A stretch of 64,000 nucleotides of DNA from Okibacterium sp. HSC-33S16 (GCF_024171565.1 NZ_JALJZZ010000001.1:868001-932000), one strand, 5' to 3'; counted from the stretch's first letter, positions 44,935-53,169 are shown. Numbers and translations are program-made. The notes: generated from the sequence alone by a model not told the origin.

Positions 44935-45639
44935 ATCAGAATCGTCAGTTACAACCTTCGAAAGCACGCTGCCAGTGCCGAACTCGTTGACATCGAGCGC
45001 CTGTACGACGTGGATGTCCTCTGCCTGCAGGAAGCAGACGCTGTGCTCCTGCCTGAGACGGTCGGGCATCTGCGGCTCGCCGACGCGACAAAAGCAAACC
45101 GCCTGGGGCTCGCGATATATGTCAACGACGAGCGTTTCACCATCGGCGACACAACGGCTTTCGAACTCAAGAAGTCCATGCACGACCGCCTGTTTTCGCC
45201 AGCGAATGAGAGGCTCATCGCGTCTCGGCTGTATGACAAGGAGGCGGACCGGGAAATTCTCATCGCGTCCTTCCACGCCGCACCACTCACCGCTCCTAAT
45301 TCGCTGCGACGCAAGCAGATCTCGACGGCTCACCGAGAGCTTGGATCGCTTGCGGCCGGAGTTCCAACGGTGATGGTCGGGGACTTCAATTACCCGGTCT
45401 TCAAGAACAACTTGCGGCGACGGATCCAGGAGATGGGCTACGAGCTCTCGCTGAGCAACGCGCGTACCTACAGCAGATACAAAATATTCCGCGGACACTT
45501 TGACTTCGTCACGTCCGTGAACATGGGTATAGACGACGTGAAGACGCTTCCGCGAGGAGCGTCCGACCACCGGCCGATCCTCGTGACGACGAGCTATCTC
45601 AGCACCGGTGCCGAGCCTCGACAAGAACAACGTTCCTGA
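44935..45639 (+). CDS. Endonuclease/exonuclease/phosphatase-family protein with apparent ATC start codon
   Basis: This 234-residue protein has all EEP-fold motifs: IRIVSYNLRKH (Asn), DVLCLQEAD (metal Glu), VMVGDFNYP (Asp/Asn) and GASDHRPILV (Asp-His). It could cut DNA or hydrolyse a phosphodiester. The frame is closed by TGA at 44917, and no ATG, GTG or TTG lies between that stop and the first motif. The codon where relatives have Met is ATC, with GGGGGA 6 nt upstream. A GTG at 45010 would remove the conserved YNLRKH strand and is unlikely. There is no signal peptide. Confidence 0.75.
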   Translation: MRIVSYNLRKHAASAELVDIERLYDVDVLCLQEADAVLLPETVGHLRLADATKANRLGLAIYVNDERFTIGDTTAFELKKSMHDRLFSPANERLIASRLYDKEADREILIASFHAAPLTAPNSLRRKQISTAHRELGSLAAGVPTVMVGDFNYPVFKNNLRRRIQEMGYELSLSNARTYSRYKIFRGHFDFVTSVNMGIDDVKTLPRGASDHRPILVTTSYLSTGAEPRQEQRS

Positions 45640-45784
45640 GTACGCTTTCGAAAATGTGAGACAGTTTCATGACCAACTCGCAATGATGCGTTAGTTCTTC
45701 TGCCCCAACTCTCCTGCCCCGGCGTCACCACAGCGATGGCCTCTGGCTGCTCTGGTCTATTTCAGATGCAAAGGGAGTAATGAA

Positions 45785-46939
45785 GTGAAAAAATTAGCAA
45801 TCACCGCGGTGACAGCCGCTGCCGTCCTGGTAACAGCCGCCGTTGCAGCGCCGGCGTCAGCCGCACCGGCACCGCCGATCAGCATTTCGCAGAGCACTTT
45901 GGCCACCGGCCTGTTCAGCCCGCTCTCGCTCGCCGTCGACAGCGGCGGAGTCTCTTATGTCACGCAGAACTTCATCGGCGTTCTCACGCGGGTGAACCCG
46001 GACAAAACCACATCCACCGTCGCGAGCGCGCCGGGGGAGGAGATCAGCGCGGTATCCACTCGAAACGGAACCGTCTACTACGCTCAACTCGCTCAAGACC
46101 ACTCAAATGCGTTCCTGATGAGTGTGACCGGACAGGGTGCACCCGTTCAAGTTGCGGATCTCTGGGCTCACGAGAACACAACCAACCCCGACGCCTCCAA
46201 CACCTACGGATTCGTTGGCCTTCCGCAGTCCTGTCTCGACCAGTTTGATCCGGCAAGTCCAATCGGGCCGCCGGTATACACCGGTATCGTTGACACCCAC
46301 CCGTACGCCTCAGTTGCCACGGCCGCTGGCGTCTATGTCGCCGATGCAGGTGCGAATGCCATCCTGCGCGTTGGGTATGACGGATCAGTGACGACAACCG
46401 CTGTCCTGCCTCCCACCGCGCCAACCACCGTAACGGCGGCAATCGCCACTGAGTTTGGGTTCCCAGCCTGTTCTGTGGGCAGTTCCTATCGCTTCGAGGG
46501 TGTTCCGACCGATGTTGAGGTAGGCCCCGACGGCTGGCTCTATGTCACGTCGCTTCCCGGCGGCCCGGAAGACGCAAGTCTGGGCATGCGCGGGTCCGTC
46601 GTCAAAGTGAACCCCTCGACCGGGCAGCTTCGTACCGTCGCTACCGGCTTCGTTGGCTCGACTGATCTTGCGGTGTCGCAACAGACCGGTGCGATCTTTG
46701 TCACTGAGCTGTTCGGTGGCCCTCGAGGAACCGGCCAGGTTTCGGTGGTGCTTCCGTGGGGTGGCAAGCCAGTCGCGGCATTGCCGGTGACGTCGCCCGC
46801 AACGATCGAACTGGTGGGCACCAGCATTTACGTCACAAGGGACGCATTCGTTCCGGACGAAATGGGCGCTCCCCAACCGATCGGCAAGCTCACGAAGGTA
46901 ACGGTGTCGAGCCCTCTCCTGAAGAAGTATCTGGGCTGA
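45785..46939 (+). CDS. Secreted ScyD/ScyE family protein
   Basis: This 384-residue protein has a Sec signal peptide (KK, a hydrophobic stretch TAVTAAAVLVTAAVAAPASA, cleavage after about residue 27). The mature part is a probable six-bladed beta-propeller of the ScyD/ScyE family, with repeating blade motifs: PLSLAVDSGGVSYVT, GVYVADAGANAILRV, PTDVEVGPDGWLYVTSLPGGPED, and STDLAVSQQTGAIFVTELFGG. Two cysteines (SCLD, PACS) may pair outside the cell. The family name comes from a cyanobacterial scytonemin cluster, but most members have no known role. GGGAG precedes the GTG. Confidence 0.85.
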   Translation: MKKLAITAVTAAAVLVTAAVAAPASAAPAPPISISQSTLATGLFSPLSLAVDSGGVSYVTQNFIGVLTRVNPDKTTSTVASAPGEEISAVSTRNGTVYYAQLAQDHSNAFLMSVTGQGAPVQVADLWAHENTTNPDASNTYGFVGLPQSCLDQFDPASPIGPPVYTGIVDTHPYASVATAAGVYVADAGANAILRVGYDGSVTTTAVLPPTAPTTVTAAIATEFGFPACSVGSSYRFEGVPTDVEVGPDGWLYVTSLPGGPEDASLGMRGSVVKVNPSTGQLRTVATGFVGSTDLAVSQQTGAIFVTELFGGPRGTGQVSVVLPWGGKPVAALPVTSPATIELVGTSIYVTRDAFVPDEMGAPQPIGKLTKVTVSSPLLKKYLG

Positions 46940-47024
46940 GCATGTGATGCCCTCTGAGGGCCGCACCGGGCGTATCAACGTCTCGGGGCGGCCCTCTCGC
47001 TTTTCGCGATTAGGCTCGTCTCTC

Positions 47025-47420
47025 ATGAGTCTTACCGCCTTCTCCGCTGAGCCATATGCCCTGCTCACGACCTTCCGCGCTTCGGGCGAGCCCGTCGGAA
47101 CGCCCGTCTGGGTCGTGGAAGGTCTGGGGGGACTGCTCGTGACCACATCCGGCGCATCCGGTAAGGTGAAGCGGATTCGGCGTAACCAGGCCGTCACACT
47201 CACACCGTGCGACGTTCAGGGATCCATCGCCGAGGGCGCTCGGACCCTCGTCGGCCGAGCTTCTGTCCATGAGGATGCCGAGAGCCGCGTTGTGATCGAC
47301 GCGGCCCTCGAACGCAAGTACGGCCTTCGGTACAAGGCGATCAAGGCTGCCGGCAAACTTCGCCGCTCGGCCTCTGAATCGGTCGTGGTCAGAATCGTTC
47401 CCGAAGTTCTAGCTGGATGA
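47025..47420 (+). CDS. PPOX-class F420-dependent oxidoreductase-like protein
   Basis: This 131-residue protein has the split-barrel flavin-reductase fold. GEPVGTPVWVVEGLGGLLVTTS (split over about 20-42) and the basic cofactor-phosphate loop ASGKVKRIRRNQAVTLTPCD are typical of the short actinobacterial PPOX/F420 family. LERKYGLRYKAIKAAGKL follows. The exact cofactor (F420, FMN or haem) and substrate are not determined by sequence. TAGGCT lies 8 nt before the ATG. The 3' end overlaps the convergent phosphotransferase gene by 12 bp. Confidence 0.8.
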   Translation: MSLTAFSAEPYALLTTFRASGEPVGTPVWVVEGLGGLLVTTSGASGKVKRIRRNQAVTLTPCDVQGSIAEGARTLVGRASVHEDAESRVVIDAALERKYGLRYKAIKAAGKLRRSASESVVVRIVPEVLAG

Positions 47421-48305
47421 GTCCGAGAGGATTTCGCCAATCGTGCGTACTGCCGTCTGGACGAACGCCGGGTTCGATTCCTCGTAGTAGGGGATGATGA
47501 GCGCCGCTTGGTGCAGCGCGTACCCGCGGGCGCGGTCCCATGTCGCATCATCGACGTCGAGCGCCTCACGAAAGTCTCGGCGTCCGTCCGGACCGAAGAC
47601 ACTCCACGCGGCGATGACATCCGCTGCGGGATCACCGATCCCCGCACCACCCCAGTCGATGATGCCTGCGATTTGTCCCTGAGCGGCCAGGATGTTTGGC
47701 CGAAGCAAATCTGTATGAATCCACACACTCGGGCCTGACCAGGCCGGAGTCCGCACCAGCTGATCCCACTCCGCAGTGAGTCGTGAGATATCGAGTTGCT
47801 CACCGTCGCTCACAGCAGCTGACGCCACTATCGACTCGCGCGTCACCGCGTCGAGGTCCTGAAGCGGCCGGCGTCCGGCGGGCGGTGCTCCGTCAGGTGG
47901 CACACGACGTAACTCGCGGATGAACGCAGCCAGGTATCGAGCGGCGGCGAGTTCGTCGACTATCGCATCATCGGCGTACGGAGTGCCATCGAGCCACTCG
48001 TATACCGCCCACGGCGCCGGAAAGTCTGCTGTGGGACTACCGACGAACGCGACGCGCGGAATCCGCACGCTGAGGTGACCAGCGAGGAAGGGGAGCCAAC
48101 GCACCTCTCGCTCGAGATCGTCGCCCCAGCGGTCCATCCGCGGCAAGCGAACGAGGTGCTTTTCGCCGAGTCGAAACACGGCATTCACCGTTCCGGTTGA
48201 GTGAAACTCCCGAAGTTCCTGGTGCGAAGCCCGTGGGAACTGTGTGGCGATAAGCCGACGGACCAGGTCAGCCGTGATCGAGATCTCTCCCTCGTGCATG
48301 CTCAT
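47409..48305 (-). CDS. Aminoglycoside phosphotransferase (APH)-family kinase
   Basis: This 298-residue protein has the APH kinase fold. VWIHTDLLRPNILAAQGQ carries the catalytic Asp (HxDLxxxN form), and GIIDWGGAGIGDPAADVIAAW is the metal-binding motif. The N-terminal lobe includes KHLVRLPRMDRWGDDLEREVRWLP. The family phosphorylates antibiotics, but also choline, homoserine, fructosamine and others, so resistance must not be assumed. The start is one of two ATGs six bases apart. Its stop overlaps the PPOX gene by 12 bp. Confidence 0.85.
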   Translation of the reverse strand: MSMHEGEISITADLVRRLIATQFPRASHQELREFHSTGTVNAVFRLGEKHLVRLPRMDRWGDDLEREVRWLPFLAGHLSVRIPRVAFVGSPTADFPAPWAVYEWLDGTPYADDAIVDELAAARYLAAFIRELRRVPPDGAPPAGRRPLQDLDAVTRESIVASAAVSDGEQLDISRLTAEWDQLVRTPAWSGPSVWIHTDLLRPNILAAQGQIAGIIDWGGAGIGDPAADVIAAWSVFGPDGRRDFREALDVDDATWDRARGYALHQAALIIPYYEESNPAFVQTAVRTIGEILSDSSS

Positions 48306-48420
48306 GCCTGCCCACCGTTATGCGCCGACCGGGATTTTCACTGGTGATGCGAGAAGCGCGTGATTCCATTGTGCCGAAAGCAGTGCTCAAAGCGCGACCG
48401 TCGAACGCACGGAGAAACGA

Positions 48421-48449
48421 AGAAGGCTCGCGGATACCGCGGGCCTTCT
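48421..48449 (-). terminator. Hairpin after tRNA-Val(CAC)
   Basis: A 13-bp stem with one G-T wobble (AGAAGGCYCGCGG type) and an ATA loop lies 3 bp beyond the tRNA 3' end on the minus strand. It is a probable terminator for the tRNA. Confidence 0.6.
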
Positions 48450-48451
48450 AC

Positions 48452-48527
48452 TGGTGGGCGATACCGGACTCGAACCGATGACCTCTTCCGTGTGAAGGAA
48501 GCGCGCTACCAACTGCGCCAATCGCCC
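48452..48527 (-). tRNA. tRNA-Val (CAC)
   Basis: On the minus strand the acceptor GGGCGAT pairs with ATCGCCC. The anticodon stem-loop is CTTCC-TTCACAC-GGAAG with anticodon CAC (reads GUG). The T-loop TTCGAGT is normal. The 3' CCA is encoded, unlike in the other three tRNA genes nearby. Confidence 0.95.
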
Positions 48528-48650
48528 GCATCGAACTGACGAAAAGTTCTCAACGACGTCTTATGTTAGCCGACTGCGAGACGTCCTGCGCACCATCGGG
48601 GTGTGGCATCCGCTTTTCGGAAAGGGGATCGAAATCCTTTCGCGCTCGAT

Positions 48651-48680
48651 TTGTTTTCTCGGGGAAACATCTTGTAGAGT
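48651..48680 (+). promoter_or_regulatory. Promoter of the tRNA-Gly/Cys/Val group
   Basis: TTGTTT, an 18-bp spacer and TAGAGT form a plausible -35/-10 pair about 52 bp before tRNA-Gly. Confidence 0.5.
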
Positions 48681-48732
48681 CTTCAACGCACGCAGAAATG
48701 CGAGTAGCAAAGCCGGTAGAGATACAGGCAAT

Positions 48733-48804
48733 GCGGATGTGGCGCAGTGGTAGCGCATCACCTTGCCAAGGTGAGGGTCGCGAGTTCGAATCTCGTCATC
48801 CGCT
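48733..48804 (+). tRNA. tRNA-Gly (GCC)
   Basis: GCGGATG pairs with CATCCGC, discriminator T. The anticodon stem-loop is TCACC-TTGCCAA-GGTGA with anticodon GCC (reads GGC). T-loop TTCGAAT. No encoded CCA. Confidence 0.95.
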
Positions 48805-48815
48805 CGAGTGTTTGG

Positions 48816-48857
48816 GGTCAGTCTCACGACTGACCACGGCATGTGGGCAAACCCACA
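48816..48857 (+). other. Two spacer hairpins between tRNA-Gly and tRNA-Cys
   Basis: GGTCAGT/ACTGACC (48816-48835, 6-nt loop) and TGTGGG/CCCACA (48842-48857, CAAA loop) stand side by side in the 56-nt spacer. They may guide tRNA processing. Confidence 0.4.
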
Positions 48858-48860
48858 CGC

Positions 48861-48931
48861 GGTGGCGTGGCCGAGAGGCGAGGCAGCGGCCTGCAAAGCC
48901 GTCCACACGGGTTCGAATCCCGTCGCCACCT
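48861..48931 (+). tRNA. tRNA-Cys (GCA)
   Basis: GGTGGCG pairs with CGCCACC, discriminator T. The anticodon loop CTGCAAA gives GCA (reads UGC/UGU). T-loop TTCGAAT. No encoded CCA. Confidence 0.95.
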
Positions 48932-48961
48932 CACACACTCTGTAGTAAAATGAATGACCTT

Positions 48962-49033
48962 GAGCGATTGGCGCAGCGGTAGCGCGCTTCCCTGACACGG
49001 AAGAGGTCGCTGGTTCGATCCCAGTATCGCTCA
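48962..49033 (+). tRNA. tRNA-Val (GAC)
   Basis: GAGCGAT pairs with ATCGCTC, discriminator A. The anticodon stem-loop CTTCC-CTGACAC-GGAAG gives GAC (reads GUC/GUU). T-loop TTCGATC. No encoded CCA. Confidence 0.95.
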
Positions 49034-49038
49034 CAGAA

Positions 49039-49066
49039 GAAGCCCGGACAGAAATGTCCGGGCTTC
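49039..49066 (+). terminator. Terminator after tRNA-Val(GAC)
   Basis: A perfect 12-bp stem GAAGCCCGGACA/TGTCCGGGCTTC with a GAAA tetraloop, followed by GTTCGTTT, begins 6 bp after the tRNA. Confidence 0.8.
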
Positions 49067-49176
49067 GTTCGTTTCAGACGGATGTTTTCACACTCATGTC
49101 CGGTCGAGCCAGTCGGCGGCGTCCGACGCCTTCACGGATGCGCCGCCGACCGGCTCACGGTTCAATGCTTTCCGGC

Positions 49177-50352
49177 TTACGGCTTCAGCACCACCTTGAT
49201 GCAGCCGTTCTCTTTCTTTTGGAACATGTCGTACATCTCAGGCGCTTTGTCGAGAGGAACGCGATGCGTGACGAGGTCTTCAACGCCGAGTGGATCCGTT
49301 GGGTCTTCCACGAGGGGAAGCAGCTCGTCGCGCCAGCGCTGGACGTTGCACTGGCCCATTCGGATGCCCACCTGCTTGTCGAACAGTGTTTTCATGGGGA
49401 AAGGATCGGCTTCGCCCGCATACACGCCGCTCAGCGACACGGTACCGCCGCGACGAACTGAGTCGAAGGACGCGTAGAGCGCGGCCATACGGTCCAGGCC
49501 CGCTGTGTCCATCATCTTCTTAGCCAGGGCGTCTGGCAGAAGTCCCACGGCGCCTTGAGCGAATGCTGCGCCCGGGCTGCCGTGGGCTTCCATACCGACT
49601 GCTTCCACGACTGAGTCGACTCCGCGGCCTTCCGTTGCGTCGCGGAGTTGCTCAACGACGTCATCGGTCAGATCAAAGGTTTCGACGCCGTACCGCTCAG
49701 CCATGGCTCGGCGCTCGGGCACTGGCTCTACAGCGAGGACGCGGTGGCCAAGGTGTTTGCCCACTCGCGCCGCGAACTGGCCCACCGGTCCGAGCCCCAT
49801 GACAGCGAGGATGCCGTCATCGGGGAGATCGGCGTACTTCACGCCCTGCCACGCAGTCGGAAGGATGTCGCTGAGGAACAGGTATCGATCATCAGGCAGG
49901 TCATGACCGACTTTGGTGGCGTTGAAGTCCGCGAGCGGAACGCGGAGTCGTTCCGCCTGGCCGCCGGGAACTGAACCGTAAAGCTCGGTGTAGCCGTACA
50001 AAGTGGCTCCCGTACCTGTGTCGGTGTTCTGGGTGGTCTCACACTGCGAATGGAGGCCGCGCGAGCACATGTAACAGTGCCCGCACGCGATGACGAATGG
50101 AATCACGACCCGGTCGCCGGGGGAGAGACGTGTGACCGCTGACCCGACTTCCTCGACGACACCCATGGTCTCGTGGCCGAGAATGTCACCCTTATTAAGG
50201 AATGGGCCGAGCGTCTCGTAGAGGTGCAGGTCTGAACCGCAGATGGCAGCGGATGTCACGCGGATTACCACATCCGTTGGTTCCTGAATTGTCGGGTCCG
50301 GAACTGTCTCGACGGATACTGAACGTTTTGCTTGCCAAGTAAGTGCCTTCAT
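49177..50352 (-). CDS. Zinc-dependent alcohol dehydrogenase (MDR family)
   Basis: This 391-residue medium-chain dehydrogenase has the catalytic zinc site in AAICGSDLHLYE (Cys) and ILGHETMGVVEEVG (His, Glu). The structural zinc lobe is CGHCYMCSRGLHSQC, with four cysteines. The Rossmann loop is VMGLGPVGQFAARVGKHLG, followed by an acidic residue (AVEPV) that favours NAD+. The length and inserts match the glutathione-independent formaldehyde dehydrogenase/threonine dehydrogenase-like branch; the substrate is not proved. The ATG has AAAGGGGAC upstream. It is divergent from the AI-2E-family gene. Confidence 0.88.
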   Translation of the reverse strand: MKALTWQAKRSVSVETVPDPTIQEPTDVVIRVTSAAICGSDLHLYETLGPFLNKGDILGHETMGVVEEVGSAVTRLSPGDRVVIPFVIACGHCYMCSRGLHSQCETTQNTDTGTGATLYGYTELYGSVPGGQAERLRVPLADFNATKVGHDLPDDRYLFLSDILPTAWQGVKYADLPDDGILAVMGLGPVGQFAARVGKHLGHRVLAVEPVPERRAMAERYGVETFDLTDDVVEQLRDATEGRGVDSVVEAVGMEAHGSPGAAFAQGAVGLLPDALAKKMMDTAGLDRMAALYASFDSVRRGGTVSLSGVYAGEADPFPMKTLFDKQVGIRMGQCNVQRWRDELLPLVEDPTDPLGVEDLVTHRVPLDKAPEMYDMFQKKENGCIKVVLKP

Positions 50353-50441
50353 GTCCCCTTTGTACCCAGAGGGAGAGGACGGCGTCCATACCTTGACGAT
50401 GCCAGCCCATGCAAGTACCGTGGCGCGATTGATCCCCAAAC

Positions 50442-50447
50442 TAGGCT
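50442..50447 (+). promoter_or_regulatory. -10 element TAGGCT, likely leaderless promoter of the AI-2E-family gene
   Basis: TAGGCT-N6-ATG without a Shine-Dalgarno. Confidence 0.55.
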
Positions 50448-50453
50448 GGTGCC

Positions 50454-51590
50454 ATGAGAACCGACACCGACCCAGAACGCCCGCCGCTTCGCACATTGTG
50501 GACCGATCGGCTGGGCACAGTCGGCACTCGCAGTGTTCAGATTCTCGCCATACTTGCTCTCGCAGCGGTGGCGGTGCTCGGCATGATCCAACTCAAGCTG
50601 GTGGTCATTCCAGTGCTCATTGCCATCGTCATCGCAGCGGCCGCCGCGCCGGTCATCGGCTGGTTGCGGCGATTTATGCCACCGATCCTTGCGGCGTGGG
50701 TGGCGCTCCTCAGCGGAATCGTAATCTTCGGCGGAGTGGTGACGCTCATTGTGTTCGCCGTGAGAGGGCAGTGGGACGACCTCTCATCGTCGGCGCTCAA
50801 GGGCATAGACCAGCTCTACGACTACCTGATCAACGGTCCGCTGCCCATCGATCAGAAGCAGATCGAAGACGCACGGGATGCTGTGATTGATTTCGTCACC
50901 AGCGCCCAGTTCGGCTCGGGTGCGCTTGCCGGTGTTTCGGCTGCTGCCAACATCATCACAGGCGCGGTGCTCGTGATTGTTATCCTGTTCTTCTTCCTTA
51001 AGGACGGCGACACCATCTGGGAGTTCTTCCTCCGTCCGTTCCGGGGAGAACATCTCGCGCGCGGTCACCGGATCGGCCACACAGCCGTCCGGGTTCTCGG
51101 TGGCTACGTTCGGGGAACCGCGATCATCGCTTTGGTGGACGCGTTCTTTATTGGCCTCGGCCTGGTGATCCTGGGAGTTCCGCTGGCACTACCGCTCGCT
51201 GTCATTGTCTTCGTCGCAAGCTTCGTGCCGCTCGTTGGCGCCACCATCGCGAGTGGCCTTGCTGCCCTCGTCGCTCTTGTCGGGACGGAGAACGGCCCGG
51301 TCGTCGCACTCATCGTCATCGCTATCGCCATCGGGGTCAACCAGCTTGAGGGAAACTTCCTCCAGCCCGTGGTGATGGCGCAGTCGCTGAAGCTTCACCC
51401 ATTGGTCATCTTGGTCGCGTTGACGGCGGGAACAATCGTTGCCGGCATCATCGGTGCTGTGCTTGCTGTGCCGATCGCCGCGGTTTCCTGGGCGATCATC
51501 AAGGTGTGGAAGTCCCCGCAACCGACCCCTGCTCCGGTGGTGCCGAATCCTCGCCGGAAGAAGAAGATGACACCGCGTCCCTCGGCGTAA
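50454..51590 (+). CDS. AI-2E family transporter (permease)
   Basis: This 378-residue membrane protein has the AI-2E (PF01594-type) layout: paired N-terminal helices (about 25-45 and 48-80), a long soluble part (RGQWDDLSSSALKGIDQLYDY), and five or so helices. The family signatures LFFFLKDGDTIWEFF, GYVRGTAIIALVDAFFIGLGLVILGVPLALPLA (split) and GVNQLEGNFLQPVVMAQSLKLHPLVILVAL (split) are present. Members move varied small molecules or act as Na+/H+ antiporters; signalling-molecule export is only one possibility. Its Lys/Pro-rich tail overlaps the convergent hydrolase gene by 92 bp. Confidence 0.85.
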   Translation: MRTDTDPERPPLRTLWTDRLGTVGTRSVQILAILALAAVAVLGMIQLKLVVIPVLIAIVIAAAAAPVIGWLRRFMPPILAAWVALLSGIVIFGGVVTLIVFAVRGQWDDLSSSALKGIDQLYDYLINGPLPIDQKQIEDARDAVIDFVTSAQFGSGALAGVSAAANIITGAVLVIVILFFFLKDGDTIWEFFLRPFRGEHLARGHRIGHTAVRVLGGYVRGTAIIALVDAFFIGLGLVILGVPLALPLAVIVFVASFVPLVGATIASGLAALVALVGTENGPVVALIVIAIAIGVNQLEGNFLQPVVMAQSLKLHPLVILVALTAGTIVAGIIGAVLAVPIAAVSWAIIKVWKSPQPTPAPVVPNPRRKKKMTPRPSA

Positions 51591-52350
51591 CGAGAGGAAG
51601 CCGAGCGGCAAATCGAGTGATTTCATCGGCCACAGCTGTGCTCGCCGTGTGCTGAACGACGTGTCCGGATCCTGGGATGGATACCACCCGGGCCCCGGGC
51701 GAACGGCGTGCCAAGGCACGTGCCCATCCCTCCGGCGCGACGGGGTCTTCCGCGCCCCGCACGACAAGAACCGGCACGTCAACATGGGGAAGGTGCTTCT
51801 CGATGCGGTAGGTAAGCATCGCCGGCAGTTCGCTCAGGTACCACCGGATTCCACTGCGCAGGTAGTCGGTGGCCACGATCCAGTTCGAACTGACACTCTC
51901 GTGAAGGCCGTCGCGGGCGAGGCGCAGCCCTTGGCGCAGGGCGGTCGGCGCCCGCTCGTCAACAACGGGCCCGATCAGAACCAAACCTTCGGTGGGCAGT
52001 CGGCGCGCGGTCTCGACGACGATTTGGGCACCCATCGAGTGCCCCACCAGAATCGGGGCGTCGCTACCGATGTTTTCCAGGTAGTCCGCCACCAGAGCTC
52101 CGAACGCTTCGACGCTCAACCGTCGGCGTGGTCGCTTGTTCGGGCCGAAGCCAGGAAGATCCAGAGCAATGACCCTGGTGGATCTCGCCAGTTCCTCCGC
52201 AAGTCTCCGGAAGTAGCGTGACGACACCCCGATGCCGTGGACAAGCACCACGGGCGGGAGACAGGTCGGTTGTGACGGTTCCCAGTGGCGCGCCGTCATG
52301 ACCAGGTCATCGCGTACGTACGTGGTTACGACGGGTTGTGGCAACGTCAC
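51499..52350 (-). CDS. Alpha/beta hydrolase
   Basis: This 283-residue cytoplasmic hydrolase has PVVLVHGIGVSSRYF (oxyanion), ILVGHSMGAQIVVE (nucleophile Ser), VRGAEDPVAPEGW (acid) and IPGSGHVVQHT (His). I start it at the GTG giving MTLPQPVVTTYVRD because that GTG overlaps the stop of the upstream lysoplasmalogenase-like gene by 4 bp (GTGA), a coupling signal; a longer frame exists. The C-terminal Ser/Glu/Pro-rich tail (about 30 residues) is encoded opposite the end of the AI-2E-family gene. Confidence 0.85.
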   Translation of the reverse strand: MTLPQPVVTTYVRDDLVMTARHWEPSQPTCLPPVVLVHGIGVSSRYFRRLAEELARSTRVIALDLPGFGPNKRPRRRLSVEAFGALVADYLENIGSDAPILVGHSMGAQIVVETARRLPTEGLVLIGPVVDERAPTALRQGLRLARDGLHESVSSNWIVATDYLRSGIRWYLSELPAMLTYRIEKHLPHVDVPVLVVRGAEDPVAPEGWARALARRSPGARVVSIPGSGHVVQHTASTAVADEITRFAARLPLVTPRDAVSSSSSGEDSAPPEQGSVAGTSTP

Positions 52351-53042
52351 GCCCGACGCCCCGCGCTTTCCTGCACGACGAGCCCACTGCTGGGTGTGAA
52401 CCGGTCCTGCAGGCCCCACGCGATGAGCGCCTGGCCTGCAATGTAAGTCACCATGATCAGGAAGCCTGCCTCAGGAAGCTCGATGGTTTCAACGAACTTA
52501 TTGACGGCCAGTATCGAGTCCGACATGAGGAACAGAATGGCACCGGAGATTACCCGAGGCGAGCACCTCGTGGCGACGATGGCCATGGTGGCGATCACCA
52601 CGCCGTACCCGATCACCGGGAGCAAGAGAGCATCGAGGTGAGGCACGAGAACACCCATGAGCACGCCAAACCAGGCCACGAAGATGAGGCTCCACCACTG
52701 CGGTCGCGACCGGATGGCGGCGCGAGCAAAGGCGGCGATGTACACCAGGTGTGCGACCAAAAATGCGGAGAGGCCAGCAATGAAGGGACCGTTGCCGTCG
52801 CCCAGTAGCGCGACATCACCGATCGTGCTGAAGATCAAGGCCACCGTGAGCAGAAGCCCGACGCGTCCGAAACGGGGTCGCGCGGTGAGGATCGCAGCGA
52901 TCGCCAGCACCGGCATCAGGAACGGCTTCGTCCAGAGAGACACAGTGTCCCACTCGGCGAGTAGCGCGATCAGGTGGATGACGCTGAGGGCGATGAAAAC
53001 GGTGATCGCCGTGATCCTCACACGGCCAGGCGCGTCGCTCAC
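52347..53042 (-). CDS. Lysoplasmalogenase-like membrane protein (YhhN/TMEM86 family)
   Basis: This 231-residue protein has about eight closely spaced membrane helices. It carries the YhhN/TMEM86 signature TKPFLMPVLAIAAIL, then FSTIGDVALLGDG (the family's conserved Asp) and GAILFLMSDSILAVNKF. Characterised animal members hydrolyse the vinyl ether of lysoplasmalogens; the bacterial substrate is uncertain. The GTG chosen has GAAGGAA 6 nt upstream; upstream TTG/GTG codons would add up to 15 residues. It is coupled to the hydrolase gene downstream. Confidence 0.85.
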   Translation of the reverse strand: MSDAPGRVRITAITVFIALSVIHLIALLAEWDTVSLWTKPFLMPVLAIAAILTARPRFGRVGLLLTVALIFSTIGDVALLGDGNGPFIAGLSAFLVAHLVYIAAFARAAIRSRPQWWSLIFVAWFGVLMGVLVPHLDALLLPVIGYGVVIATMAIVATRCSPRVISGAILFLMSDSILAVNKFVETIELPEAGFLIMVTYIAGQALIAWGLQDRFTPSSGLVVQESAGRRA

Positions 53043-53169
53043 GAGCACTTCCTTCTCTTCGGTCGGTGCGTTCACTCTAGAGGTCAACGGTGCACAGCTG
53101 CGCGCGCACGGTGGATGACTCTCGCAACGCTAAAGTTGAAGAGTCTTACTACTTAGAGGAGCAAATCAC

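Noticed and set aside
45010-45012. GTG as start of the EEP-family gene
   Set aside because: It would remove the conserved first strand with YNLRKH, needed for the catalytic fold.
47409-48305. Phosphotransferase as an antibiotic-resistance gene
   Set aside because: Only the kinase fold is evident; the family has many unrelated substrates and no resistance context is present.
48816-48857. Tandem hairpins as a CRISPR or repeat array
   Set aside because: There are only two unlike stems and no repeated unit or spacer pattern.
53100-53169. T-box or other leader riboswitch before thrS
   Set aside because: The gap is short and shows neither the T-box sequence nor a specifier hairpin and terminator.
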